13,222 nucleotides of DNA from JAWLFY01 sp964462125. Lineage in GTDB: Bacteria > Planctomycetota > Planctomycetia > Pirellulales > Pirellulaceae. Location: the NCBI GenBank assembly GCA_964462125.1, contig CAYWXT010000153.1, forward strand, positions 1 through 13,222. Reading direction: 5' to 3'. The translations under genes were made by a program, and so were the position numbers. This document shows positions 1-7,170 of the stretch, piece by piece (the stretch's first letter is position 1; each line of letters starts with the position of its first letter). The notes under the pieces were generated by a model. It saw only the letters and a list, made by a program, of their open reading frames with translations. It was not told the DNA's origin and ran no database searches.

Positions 1-2
1 GC

Positions 3-500
3 TCGGCCTCCGACAGCACCAACTTTCTGACCATGCTGTTGATGATGATCGGCGGGTCGCCTGGATCAACGGCCGGGGGGATGAAGACGACGACGTTTGC
101 CCTGATCGGCTTGCTGGCGTGGTCGCGACTGCGGGCTCGTCCGACGGTGATATTTGGCGGCCGCTCGATTCCGGATGAAACGATCCAGCGAGCGGTGGGG
201 CTGTTCGTGATCGTCACCGCGGTGGTCTTCGCGGGGGTCTTCGCAATCGCCTCGATCGGTGACATTCTCGGCCGCGAGAGCGAGTTTTTGGTCAGAATGT
301 TCGAGGTCGTCAGCGCATTCAACACGGTGGGGCTTTCCATGGGGGTGACCCCAGAGTTGTCAGCGCCGTCGAAGTGGATCTTGGTGGTGCTGATGTTTGT
401 CGGCCGCACCGGTCCCCTCTCCCTGGCGTCGGCCCTGGTGGTCCGGCTTTCTCAAGGCGGCAAGTTTCGGCTTGCTTACGAAGACGTGAATGTCGGTTAG
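3..500 (+). CDS. TrkH/KtrB-family potassium uptake subunit, C-terminal part (5' truncated by window)
   Basis: Integral-membrane, ion-conducting subunit of a Trk/Ktr potassium uptake system. The frame is open from position 3 (Ser-Ala-Ser-Asp-Ser-Thr-Asn) to a TAG at 498-500, so only the last 165 residues are present. Two selectivity-filter loops are visible: GGSPGSTAGG near fragment residue 20, matching the third pore loop, and VGRTGPLS near residue 132, matching the fourth. Hydrophobic helices lie between them. The basic stretch after the first loop and the loop-helix-loop order are typical of the last repeats of the family. The gene for the cytosolic RCK partner starts 9 nt downstream, so the two form an operon. 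TrkH and KtrB cannot be separated from this fragment; pairing with a single RCK domain protein favours a Ktr-like system. Confidence 0.93.
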   Translation, partial: SASDSTNFLTMLLMMIGGSPGSTAGGMKTTTFALIGLLAWSRLRARPTVIFGGRSIPDETIQRAVGLFVIVTAVVFAGVFAIASIGDILGRESEFLVRMFEVVSAFNTVGLSMGVTPELSAPSKWILVVLMFVGRTGPLSLASALVVRLSQGGKFRLAYEDVNVG

Positions 501-509
501 GTTTGTACC

Positions 510-1166
510 ATGAAACGGTTTGTCATCATCGGCTTAGGCAATTTCGGTTTCACCGTCGCCCGGTCGCTCTCGGAGAACGGGCACGACGTGATCGCCATCG
601 ACACCGATGGAAACGTTGTCGACCGGCTCGCGTCCCATGTCTCCCGCGCCGCGGTCGGCGATGCGACCGACATCGAGACCTTGCAGCGGATTGGGGCGGA
701 CGATGCCGATGCGGCCGTCGTTTCCACCGGTGACGACATCACCGCGAGCATCCTGGCCACAATGGCGCTGCACGATTTGAAGGTCAAGGACGTGTTCGTC
801 AAGGTCGTCTCGAACGAACATGCGCGGGTCATGCAGCGAATCGGGGTCACGGAGGTGGTCTTTCCCGAGCGGGACTCGGCGATCGATTTGGCGACCCGGG
901 TCTGCGGCTCCGCACTGCTCAACTACGTCCAACTCGGCACCGGGTTCAGCATCCAGGAGATGGGCGTCCCGACCGCCTGGTACGGCAAATCGATTCGCCA
1001 GTTGAGCCTGCGACAAAAGTTCGACATCTCGATCGTCGCCCTGCATGACGTGCTGACCGACAAGATCTACGCCACACCCGACCCCGATTACATCCTGAAG
1101 GATTCCGACACCCTGCTGGTCGCCGGCACCGACCAAGCCTTGGCCCGCGCCGCGCAGGTGAACTGA
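510..1166 (+). CDS. TrkA/KtrA-type potassium channel regulatory protein (RCK_N plus RCK_C)
   Basis: Cytosolic gating subunit for the adjacent potassium channel. It is 218 residues long, the usual size of a single RCK unit (KtrA type) rather than the doubled E. coli TrkA. The N-terminal Rossmann fold (about 1-120) has the nucleotide motif GLGNFG at 8-13 and an acidic residue, Asp31, at the end of the second strand, where the family contacts the ribose of NAD or ATP/ADP. A TrkA_C/RCK_C domain occupies about 135-215. The ATG lies 9 nt after the channel stop with only a weak purine-rich stretch ahead of it, consistent with translational coupling. The gene ends 12 nt from the convergent ATPase gene. 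No separate terminator is visible, only a short inverted repeat (CTGAGG/CCTCAG, about 1163-1175) at the junction. Confidence 0.93.
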   Translation: MKRFVIIGLGNFGFTVARSLSENGHDVIAIDTDGNVVDRLASHVSRAAVGDATDIETLQRIGADDADAAVVSTGDDITASILATMALHDLKVKDVFVKVVSNEHARVMQRIGVTEVVFPERDSAIDLATRVCGSALLNYVQLGTGFSIQEMGVPTAWYGKSIRQLSLRQKFDISIVALHDVLTDKIYATPDPDYILKDSDTLLVAGTDQALARAAQVN

Positions 1167-1178
1167 GGGCCTCAGCAC

Positions 1179-3902
1179 TCATTTGTGGACTTTGTAGAAG
1201 CGAATTCCGGGTACAACCAAGCCGAGCAGGACGGGAATGAGGCCCATGCCCAGGATCAGCAACCAGCCATGGGCACCGGGATCGTCGGTGTCCAGAACGA
1301 CCGACATTAGGCTCCAGTAGACCGTGGCCAACAGCAAGGCAGTACAGAGGGCAATCGCTGCCCAGACCCAGCCGTTGCGCACCACATCGTTGTTCCAAAT
1401 CGGGGTTCCCCGGTCGCGCAAATTGAAGACGAATCCCAGTTTGGCAAAACCGAGCGTCAAGAAGGAGATCGTGACCGCCTGGGGTTCGTCCAGCCCGAGT
1501 CCTTGGATTGCGACGCTGAGTGCCGCCAGGACGCAACCACCAACGATGACGCTCCAGCCGCCGATGACCCGCCAGTGATAACGGGTCAGCAGGTGCTCCT
1601 CCGGATCCCTCGTTGGGCGATCCATCACGTCTCGGCTCCCCTCGCCGACGCTCAAGGCGAGCGCCGGGAAGACGTCGGTCACCACGTTCAGAAACAGGAT
1701 CTGAAGGGGGCGCAGGGGAATCGGGGCTTGAGCGACCGAGGCGAGTGTCACCGCCAAAATCTCGGCCAAGTTGGTACAGAGCATGAAGATGACCGACTTG
1801 CGGATGTTGGCGAAGATGATCCGGCCCTGTCGTACGGCTGCGACGATTGTGGAGAACCGGTCGTCGCGGAGGACCATGTCGGCCATCTGGCGAGCGGCGT
1901 CGGTTCCCCGTTGGCCCATGGCCACGCCGATGTCGGCTTGCTTCAACGCCGGGGCGTCGTTCACCCCGTCTCCGGTCATGGCCACGGTCTCCCCGCGAGC
2001 CTGAAAAAGCTTGACAAGATCTAACTTCTGATGGGGCGTGACACGGGCAAAGATCGCCGTACCGATCAGGCGCTGCAGCCGTTGTTCGGACAGTTGTTCC
2101 CAGTCGCCCAGGTCGGTTCCGTGAACGGACCCACCGTCACTGGCGAGCCCGACCTGCTCCCCGATCGCCTGGCCCGTATCGGCGCGATCGCCGGTGACCA
2201 TGACGACACGGATTCCGGCTCGTTGGCATTCCTCGATGGCTTCGCGGACGCCTTGGCGAGGCGGGTCGAGAAGCCCGACGAGCCCGAGAAAACGGAGCCC
2301 ATGAAACGGCTCGTCCTCCGGCTGGTCGGGCTGTTTGTCCGCCATCGCCAACAGCCGTAACCCTTCGCTTGCCAACGCCTCCGCCTTCTCCCGCCACCAC
2401 TGGCGTTCCCGATCGCTGAGCTCACGATCTTCTGGGCCGACGGCGATCCGCAGGCTGGCGTTCAGCACCGCCTCGGGCGAGCCCTTGACCGCGACGAAGG
2501 TCCCGTTCGCCTCTTGATGAAACGTGGCCATCATCATCACGTCCGGGTCGAACGACACCTCCCGTTGCTCCGGCATCGCTTTCAACAGCTCGTCGCGGTC
2601 CAGATTCCACGCCCTGCCGACTTCGAGCAATGCGACCTCGGTGGGATCGCCCCTGGAGGAGCCGTCCCCATCGCGGCCGAGCGCGGCGTTGCTGCACAAG
2701 ACACCGATCTCGATGATCCGCCGCAACACGGGATCCTGTTGGTCCGACAGCTCGCCGTCCGCGTTCCGGGTCTCCGGGGTCACCTCGTCCGGGTTCAGGG
2801 CGTGGTCGGCCAACGGGGTGATCACCCGCCGCACCGCCATCCGGTTTTCGGTCAGGGTTCCCGTTTTGTCGGTCAAGATCACGCGGGTCGCCCCGAGTGT
2901 TTCGACGGCGGTCAATCGATTGACCAGTACGTTTTGGCGGGCCATGAGCCACATGCCGCGGGCCAGTGCGATGGTGGCGACAATCGGCAGACCTTCGGGA
3001 ATGGCTGCGACACCCAAGGCCAGGGACGTCTCGATCATGGGCACGGGATCCCTTCCGGCCAGCAGCCCACTGCCGGCGACGGCCACGGCGATGGCAATGG
3101 TAATCCAGGCGAGCCGGCGACCGAGTTGATTCAGCCTCCGCTGCAGCGGCGTCGCCTGCCCTTCGGCCTGCGCCGCCAACTCCGCGATCCGCCCGAGTTC
3201 GGTTTCGACCCCGGTCGCCACCACGACCGCCTCCCCAGATCCTTCTGCGACTGACGTTCCCTTGTAGAGCATGCACGGCCGTTCCGCCAACGGCGCCTCC
3301 TCACTGACGGCCTCGCTCCGCTTGGCAACCGGGACCGATTCGCCCGTCAACGCCGCCTCGTTGATCCGCAGCCCTTGCCCCTGCAGGAGCCGCGCGTCGG
3401 CCGGGACGAGCTGTTCAGATGCGAGCAGGATGAGATCGCCCGGGACCAATGCTTCGGGGGCGATTTCGGTCGTCGCTGCATCACGTCGAACCTGCGCGCC
3501 ATGTTGACTCATCGCACGCAGCGCCTCCATCGACCGCACCGCCTTCCATTCGCTGAGGAATCCGATCAGCGTGTTGATCACGGTGACCGCAACCAGCGCG
3601 AACCCTTCCAGCCACCGCGCGGTGGCGAACGCCCCCACCGCCGCCACCGTCAGCAGCAATATGACGACGCTCTTGAACTGGTCCAACAAGATCCGCCATG
3701 CCGGCCGGCGGCGAGCCTCCCGAAGGCGGTTCTCGCCGTACCGTTGCCGCCGCTCGGCGACGTCCTCCGCCGACAAGCCCTGCCGTGGATCGACCTCCAG
3801 TTGCTGCAGAACTTCGTTGACGCTCGAGGCATGAAAGGCGTTGACGGTTTCGTTCACAGAAGGCTCGGTGTCATACTCGTCGGTACCCCCGTGTTGCATC
3901 AT
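1179..3902 (-). CDS. P-type cation-transporting ATPase, P2 (Ca2+/Mn2+-like) type
   Basis: Inner-membrane ATP-driven cation exporter of about 907 residues. Domains in order: N-terminal cation-ATPase domain (about 20-90); actuator with TGES (about 187-190); M4 motif PEGLP (303-307); phosphorylation site DKTGTLT with Asp346; nucleotide-binding KGSPE (474-478); TGD (571-573); hinge GDGVND (645-650); then the C-terminal helices. Residues that bind Ca2+ in SERCA are kept: Glu304 in M4, Asn712 and Glu715 in M5 (CTNLAE), and Asn740, Thr743 and Asp744 in M6 (LNVVTD). The M8 acidic ligand seems replaced by Lys822 (FAKLGFVFN). I infer a one-site Ca2+ or Mn2+ pump; Na+ or Mg2+ is not excluded. GTG-ATG-ATG stand in tandem at the start and I chose the first ATG. 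No good Shine-Dalgarno site is seen. The gene begins 25 nt after the sulfatase stop, so it is probably co-transcribed and coupled. Confidence 0.92.
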   Translation of the reverse strand: MMQHGGTDEYDTEPSVNETVNAFHASSVNEVLQQLEVDPRQGLSAEDVAERRQRYGENRLREARRRPAWRILLDQFKSVVILLLTVAAVGAFATARWLEGFALVAVTVINTLIGFLSEWKAVRSMEALRAMSQHGAQVRRDAATTEIAPEALVPGDLILLASEQLVPADARLLQGQGLRINEAALTGESVPVAKRSEAVSEEAPLAERPCMLYKGTSVAEGSGEAVVVATGVETELGRIAELAAQAEGQATPLQRRLNQLGRRLAWITIAIAVAVAGSGLLAGRDPVPMIETSLALGVAAIPEGLPIVATIALARGMWLMARQNVLVNRLTAVETLGATRVILTDKTGTLTENRMAVRRVITPLADHALNPDEVTPETRNADGELSDQQDPVLRRIIEIGVLCSNAALGRDGDGSSRGDPTEVALLEVGRAWNLDRDELLKAMPEQREVSFDPDVMMMATFHQEANGTFVAVKGSPEAVLNASLRIAVGPEDRELSDRERQWWREKAEALASEGLRLLAMADKQPDQPEDEPFHGLRFLGLVGLLDPPRQGVREAIEECQRAGIRVVMVTGDRADTGQAIGEQVGLASDGGSVHGTDLGDWEQLSEQRLQRLIGTAIFARVTPHQKLDLVKLFQARGETVAMTGDGVNDAPALKQADIGVAMGQRGTDAARQMADMVLRDDRFSTIVAAVRQGRIIFANIRKSVIFMLCTNLAEILAVTLASVAQAPIPLRPLQILFLNVVTDVFPALALSVGEGSRDVMDRPTRDPEEHLLTRYHWRVIGGWSVIVGGCVLAALSVAIQGLGLDEPQAVTISFLTLGFAKLGFVFNLRDRGTPIWNNDVVRNGWVWAAIALCTALLLATVYWSLMSVVLDTDDPGAHGWLLILGMGLIPVLLGLVVPGIRFYKVHK

Positions 3903-3927
3903 CACAAATTGAGTCTGTACCCAACGG

Positions 3928-5610
3928 TCAGGGTTCCTGTTCGGTAGCCATCGCGATCTGCGCGTCCATCATCTGCTGCCAGGTCTCAACCAGTTCCATC
4001 AATTTGTCGGGGTGTTGCGACGCCAGGTCTTCGGTCTCGGCGCGGTCGGTGTCGAGCCGGTACAGCTCCCAGGGGCCTGCGGGGCCAGCGGCGCTGATTT
4101 TCCAATCGCCACGGCGCAGGGCTCGGTTCCCCTCATGCTCCCACCACAAGGTGCGTTCCCGGGTCGTGTCGCGGTCGAAGGCGGGAACCAGACTCTGCCC
4201 CGGCCGGGACTCCGCTGGGGAATTCGATCGGCTCTCACGGTCCGGCCGATCGTCCACACCGGCGAGTTCCAAGATCGTCGGCCAGAGATCGATGACGTGG
4301 CTGACGGTCGTCCGAAGCTCGCCAGAGGACCCGATTCCGGTTGGCCAGTGAGCGATCAAGGGCGTGGCGGTGCCACCTTCATGAACCCACGTTTTGTGGT
4401 AACGAAATGGCGTGTTGGAGACCGTCGACCAGCCGGGGCCGAGACAGAGGTGGGATTTCCACGACCCCATCGGCGCATCGCGATCGTGACCGTCGCCGCG
4501 AACCATGATCTCCGCACTGGCCCCGTTGTCAGAAAGGAACAGAATCAGCGTGTTGTCCCACGCGTCCATCTCGCGCAGCTGATCGAAAACGCGGCCGATC
4601 TCGTGATCCATCCGGTCGACCATCGCCGCGTGGATCGCCATCTTGGTCGACTGGAACTGGCGTTGTTCTGCGGTGAGTTCCTTCCAGGGGAACGGCCGAT
4701 TGACTTCCGCCGCCCCCAGCGTCTCCATTGCATCGGGGAAATCGTAGGGCGGACCAACATCGCGCATGAACTTCGACAGCGGCGCGTCGACCAGCCCCAA
4801 CGATTTCATCCGCTGAAACCGCGATTCCCGGACCGTTTCCCAGCCGCCGGTATAGGCGTCGCGGTAACGGTCGATGTCCTCGGGCAGGGCGTGCAATGGG
4901 AAGTGGGGCGCGGCGAATGCCAGGTAGTGGAAGAAGGGGCGGTCGGCATGCTCGCGGTCGTGCTCTTGCAGACATTCGATGACATGATCGGCCAACGCGA
5001 TGGTCCCGTAGAAACCACTTTCCGGTTCGACCGCCGGCAATCGTTCGTCGTCCTGCCAGTGCGCCGTGGGATTGAAAAAGCGATGCTGGTCCTTCAGGTA
5101 ATACGACCGATCGAAACCGCTGGCGATCGGCATCCCGTCGAGATGCCACTTGCCGGTGTGGTAGCTGCGGTAACCAGCATCGGACAGCGGAGTGCACAGC
5201 AAGGGAGCCCACTGCGGCCGCTGGCCCCGGCCGCCGCTGCGCACCCCCGGCACTCGGTCGCGGCGGACGCTGTGGGGATAGTATCCGGTCAGCAGTGACG
5301 CCCGCGTCGGCCAGCAGCGGCCGGTGTTGTAGAACTGGGTGAATCGCAAACCGTTTTCGGCGAGCCCATCGAGGTGGGGTGTTTCGATTTCGCCGCCGTA
5401 ACAACCAAGATCGGAAAAGCCGAGATCATCCGCCATGATCAACAACACGTTGGGACGCTTTGGCGACGGCTCCGCCGCCGGCGCTGCATTGGCAGTGATG
5501 GCGATGGCGAGCATCCCCATGATGCCCGCGGTCATCACAAACCGTCGGCTCCGGTTGCAATGGTAACTCGATCGGAGGTGGCGAAAGGGGAAGGGGGCAT
5601 GTTGGGTCAT
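3928..5610 (-). CDS. Secreted sulfatase (type I, formylglycine-dependent)
   Basis: Hydrolyses a sulfate ester; the natural substrate cannot be told from the sequence. Counting from the longest frame (TTG at 5655), the order is: a charged N-terminus, a hydrophobic signal segment at about 41-61 ending in an Ala-rich cleavage region, then the alkaline-phosphatase-like fold starting with PNVLLIMADDLGFSD (metal-binding Asp76 and Asp77). The signature CWPTR follows at 114-118, with Cys114 the residue converted to formylglycine. TGKWH (Lys169, His171) and a C-terminal LSDNGAS complete the metal and sulfate site, and KTWVHEGG supplies further active-site residues. I chose the ATG at 5610 because it keeps a basic n-region before the signal helix; the TTG at 5655 has no clear Shine-Dalgarno site, and a start near 5535 is possible. 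The P-type ATPase follows 25 nt downstream. Sulfatases are highly expanded in planctomycetes. Confidence 0.93.
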   Translation of the reverse strand: MTQHAPFPFRHLRSSYHCNRSRRFVMTAGIMGMLAIAITANAAPAAEPSPKRPNVLLIMADDLGFSDLGCYGGEIETPHLDGLAENGLRFTQFYNTGRCWPTRASLLTGYYPHSVRRDRVPGVRSGGRGQRPQWAPLLCTPLSDAGYRSYHTGKWHLDGMPIASGFDRSYYLKDQHRFFNPTAHWQDDERLPAVEPESGFYGTIALADHVIECLQEHDREHADRPFFHYLAFAAPHFPLHALPEDIDRYRDAYTGGWETVRESRFQRMKSLGLVDAPLSKFMRDVGPPYDFPDAMETLGAAEVNRPFPWKELTAEQRQFQSTKMAIHAAMVDRMDHEIGRVFDQLREMDAWDNTLILFLSDNGASAEIMVRGDGHDRDAPMGSWKSHLCLGPGWSTVSNTPFRYHKTWVHEGGTATPLIAHWPTGIGSSGELRTTVSHVIDLWPTILELAGVDDRPDRESRSNSPAESRPGQSLVPAFDRDTTRERTLWWEHEGNRALRRGDWKISAAGPAGPWELYRLDTDRAETEDLASQHPDKLMELVETWQQMMDAQIAMATEQEP

Positions 5611-5790
5611 GGTGGACTCGCAGCGGTCGGGTACAGCGGGCTCGCGTTGACTCAAGCGACCTGGGGTTGGGACGTCGGGAGAGGCTCAGCTTAGCATCGA
5701 CAGCAGGATCGAGGGGCGCCGGATGTTGCAGCCCCCTGCCGTCTGCTCGTTTCGATTCTCGTCGTCCCTTTGTGTCAGTCCCGAGGGCAT
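5611..5790. other. Divergent intergenic region between sulfatase and hsp20 (upstream part)
   Basis: This holds the unassigned sulfatase promoter and, probably, upstream activator sites for the sigma-54 promoter at 5791. An inverted repeat is visible: GGGGC (about 5713-5717) against GCCCC (about 5731-5735), flanked by AGCAGG and CCTGC. It could be a regulator site. No coding signal is seen. Confidence 0.35.
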
Positions 5791-5808
5791 TTGGCACGCC
5801 AGTTGCAA
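5791..5808 (+). promoter_or_regulatory. Sigma-54 (RpoN) promoter of hsp20
   Basis: TTGGCACGCCAGTTGCAA matches the -24/-12 consensus TGGCACG-N4-TTGCW at every defined position. The invariant GG (5793-5794) and GC (5805-5806) are separated by exactly 10 nt, as sigma-54 requires. Transcription should begin near 5818, giving a leader of about 90 nt before the hsp20 start. No gene overlaps it. An inverted repeat GTTGCA/TGCAAC (5802-5807 and 5819-5824) spans the -12 element and start site. Confidence 0.85.
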
Positions 5809-5832
5809 TTTTTCGCCGTGCAACCTTGATCG

Positions 5833-5864
5833 ACTGCCAAAATGGATGTCCTTCAGGTGGCAGT
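5833..5864 (+). promoter_or_regulatory. Stem-loop in the hsp20 5' leader (ACTGCCA/TGGCAGT)
   Basis: Arms ACTGCCA (5833-5839) and TGGCAGT (5858-5864) are perfectly complementary over 7 bp with an 18-nt loop, inside the predicted leader of the sigma-54 transcript. It could be an RNA structure or a protein-binding inverted repeat. The same half-site ACTGCCA recurs at 6790-6796, just upstream of the second sigma-54-like promoter. Confidence 0.4.
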
Positions 5865-5908
5865 GCGAGTTCCTTGTTCCGCTACCCTCATATTAGGAGA
5901 GACATTCG

Positions 5909-6364
5909 ATGAACACTTCAATCAGCACCAAGCGACTCGGTTCTCTTTTCTCCGATCCGTTCGCCTTCGGCGGCCGCGAGATGAACGATTTGTTCAATCG
6001 TGTCTATGAGATGCCGGGCAACGGTCGCAACCGGACCGGCTGGATGCCAGCGGCAACGGTGTGGGAGGACGACAACAGCTATCACGTTGACCTTGAGCTG
6101 CCCGGGCTCGCGCGCGACCAGCTCGAAGTGACCTTTGAAGAAAGTCGGCTGGTGGTCTCGGCCAATCGGCCGCGGCCAGAAGGGGAATACCGGGTTCATC
6201 ACGACGAGCGGTTATGGGGAGAGGTGACCCGTGCGTTCTCGTTACCCGAAACGGTCGATCCCGAATCGATCGAGGCGAACCTCGCCGACGGGATCCTCTC
6301 GATCACCTTGGTCAAACGACCCGAGGTGCTGCCGCGGAAGATTGAGATCCAGGCCAATTCGTAA
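5909..6364 (+). CDS. Small heat-shock protein, Hsp20/alpha-crystallin family
   Basis: ATP-independent holdase that binds unfolding proteins in the cytoplasm and forms oligomers. It has 151 residues, a usual size. An N-terminal arm with SLFSDPFAF (about 12-20) precedes the alpha-crystallin domain (about 46-140), which contains WEDDNSYHVDLELPG and the family's A-x-x-x-x-G-I-L motif (Ala123 to Leu130). The C-terminal I-x-I motif, Ile145-Glu-Ile147, docks neighbouring dimers in oligomers. The start is fixed by a strong Shine-Dalgarno AGGAGAG at 5895-5901, 7 nt from the ATG. Control appears to be by sigma-54, unusual for hsp20 genes in well-studied bacteria, which mostly use sigma-32, HrcA or RNA thermometers. 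A strong terminator lies 28 nt after the stop, so it is probably monocistronic. Confidence 0.96.
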   Translation: MNTSISTKRLGSLFSDPFAFGGREMNDLFNRVYEMPGNGRNRTGWMPAATVWEDDNSYHVDLELPGLARDQLEVTFEESRLVVSANRPRPEGEYRVHHDERLWGEVTRAFSLPETVDPESIEANLADGILSITLVKRPEVLPRKIEIQANS

Positions 6365-6392
6365 GCGACGAAACAGCTCCCCCCCAAGTCCG

Positions 6393-6426
6393 ACGCATGC
6401 GATCGATCGATCGCATGCGTTTTTTA
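6393..6426 (+). terminator. Intrinsic terminator of hsp20
   Basis: Positions 6393-6420 form a perfect 28-nt palindrome, ACGCATGCGATCGA followed by its exact reverse complement. The T-run at 6420-6425 follows directly. It sits 28 nt after the hsp20 stop. The T-run serves only the plus strand. Confidence 0.93.
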
Positions 6427-6432
6427 TTGCTT

Positions 6433-6456
6433 CTCCCCCCGGCTTTGCGAGGGGAG
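6433..6456 (-). terminator. Possible terminator hairpin of the 62-codon gene
   Basis: CTCCCC (6433-6438) and GGGGAG (6451-6456) form a 6-bp stem with a 12-nt loop, 33 nt past the stop of the minus-strand 62-codon gene. There is no T-tract on that strand, so termination here is only suggested by position. Confidence 0.3.
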
Positions 6457-6488
6457 ATACTAGGGTGTGGTGTCTTCCGGAGAAGCGC

Positions 6489-6677
6489 TCAGCGGCGGAG
6501 GCTGCGGTGAAGCGAATTGGCGGTGACGTAGACGGCGAGCCGATCCTCCATCGTCTCCAGTTCGCACGTGAGCCATTGAGAGAACTCATCGGTCTGCTCC
6601 GGGGGCAGGGTCGCGGTGAGTTCACTCCAGTGGCCCCCTTCGGGGCGGGGTGCCTCGGGGTTAGTTGGAGTCATCAT
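6489..6677 (-). CDS. Small protein of 62 residues, unknown function
   Basis: I do not recognise a named family, though the C-terminal pattern (acidic helix, then a V-T-x-N-S and L-R-R ending) resembles small planctomycete proteins I have seen before; this is recollection, not a search. The N-terminus is proline- and glutamate-rich (TPTNPEAPRPEGG). Residues about 25-50 look like an amphipathic helix with many acids (QTDEFSQWLTCELETMEDRL), and the tail is basic (HRSLRR). There is no signal peptide or membrane segment. Evidence that it is real: a strong Shine-Dalgarno GGAGG at 6686-6690 placed 8 nt from tandem ATGs, and a sigma-54-like promoter about 80 nt upstream. It converges on hsp20, and the shared promoter class suggests it acts in the same stress response. 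Confidence 0.7.
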   Translation of the reverse strand: MMTPTNPEAPRPEGGHWSELTATLPPEQTDEFSQWLTCELETMEDRLAVYVTANSLHRSLRR

Positions 6678-6764
6678 CGGAGCATCCTCCGGTTGAGCAA
6701 TCCATTGCCGTGGGAAAAGAGTGAGCCGCCATCATTGAGACTACTCGGGTTCGCCTAAAGTTCA

Positions 6765-6782
6765 CTGCAATGCCGGTGCCGA
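6765..6782 (-). promoter_or_regulatory. Sigma-54-like promoter of the 62-codon gene
   Basis: Read on the minus strand this is TCGGCACCGGCATTGCAG. It carries GGCAC (6780-6776), a 5-nt spacer and TTGCA (6770-6766), the same core and spacing as the hsp20 promoter (GGCAC-N5-TTGCA). The -24 box has C for T before GGCAC and C for G after it. Predicted start is near 6755, giving a leader of about 78 nt with GGAGG at its end. Confidence 0.65.
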
Positions 6783-7170
6783 TTTCCGCACTGCCAGCCC
6801 AGTTCAATGCCTAACTTGCTGATGAGACAAAGTTTATGCATTGAGAAGCGGCGACGGTCTTAAACGACTCGTGTTGCCATTTTGCTCAATCGCTGCGGCG
6901 CGTGCGGCCACCCCGGCAGTCTCGGCGGACGCGAATCGGCCATTTTGCCGCTCAGAGGTAAATTCTAATCCCGTATCATCAGTCTGCGGAAGACTGAATT
7001 CCCTTTTTGGTGCCATCTCCCTGATTTTGCGCCCTGTCGTTCGGGTCGGGAAAAGAGGATCGGGCGGCGCCCCCTGGTGAATTCTTTCGCCCATCACCCA
7101 AGACTCCCGCTCGGTCAGCGAATGCAAGGGTGACGCGACAGAATCTATCAACCGTAAAGGGGAATCGAAA
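6783..7170. other. Gene-poor region upstream of the kinase cluster
   Basis: I see no convincing gene here; the short frames on both strands lack ribosome-binding sites and sensible composition. It should contain the promoter of the 7171 cluster and possible activator sites for the minus-strand sigma-54 promoter. A hairpin TCAGTCT/AGACTGA (6979-6985 and 6991-6997, 5-nt loop) is followed by ATTCCCTTTTT on the plus strand. It may be an attenuator, the end of a short RNA, or an operator. No confident sigma-70 promoter is seen. Confidence 0.4.

Noticed and set aside
1163..1175. Bidirectional terminator between the RCK gene and the ATPase gene
   Set aside because: The inverted repeat leaves a single central base, so only a 4-bp stem can form, and no T-tract flanks it on either strand.
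2422..3276. A long minus-strand frame, and opposing plus-strand frames at 2514-3254, within the ATPase
   Set aside because: They lie in the wrong frame inside an intact P-type ATPase and are rich in Arg, Gly and His as expected for GC shadows.
4012..5298. A 428-codon plus-strand frame opposite the sulfatase
   Set aside because: The minus strand encodes a complete sulfatase with its catalytic motif; the plus frame has shadow-like composition.
5720..5750. A sigma-54 promoter for the sulfatase on the minus strand (GG...GC near GGCAGGGGGCTGCA)
   Set aside because: The GG-GC spacing is 9 nt rather than the required 10, and TTGC is absent.
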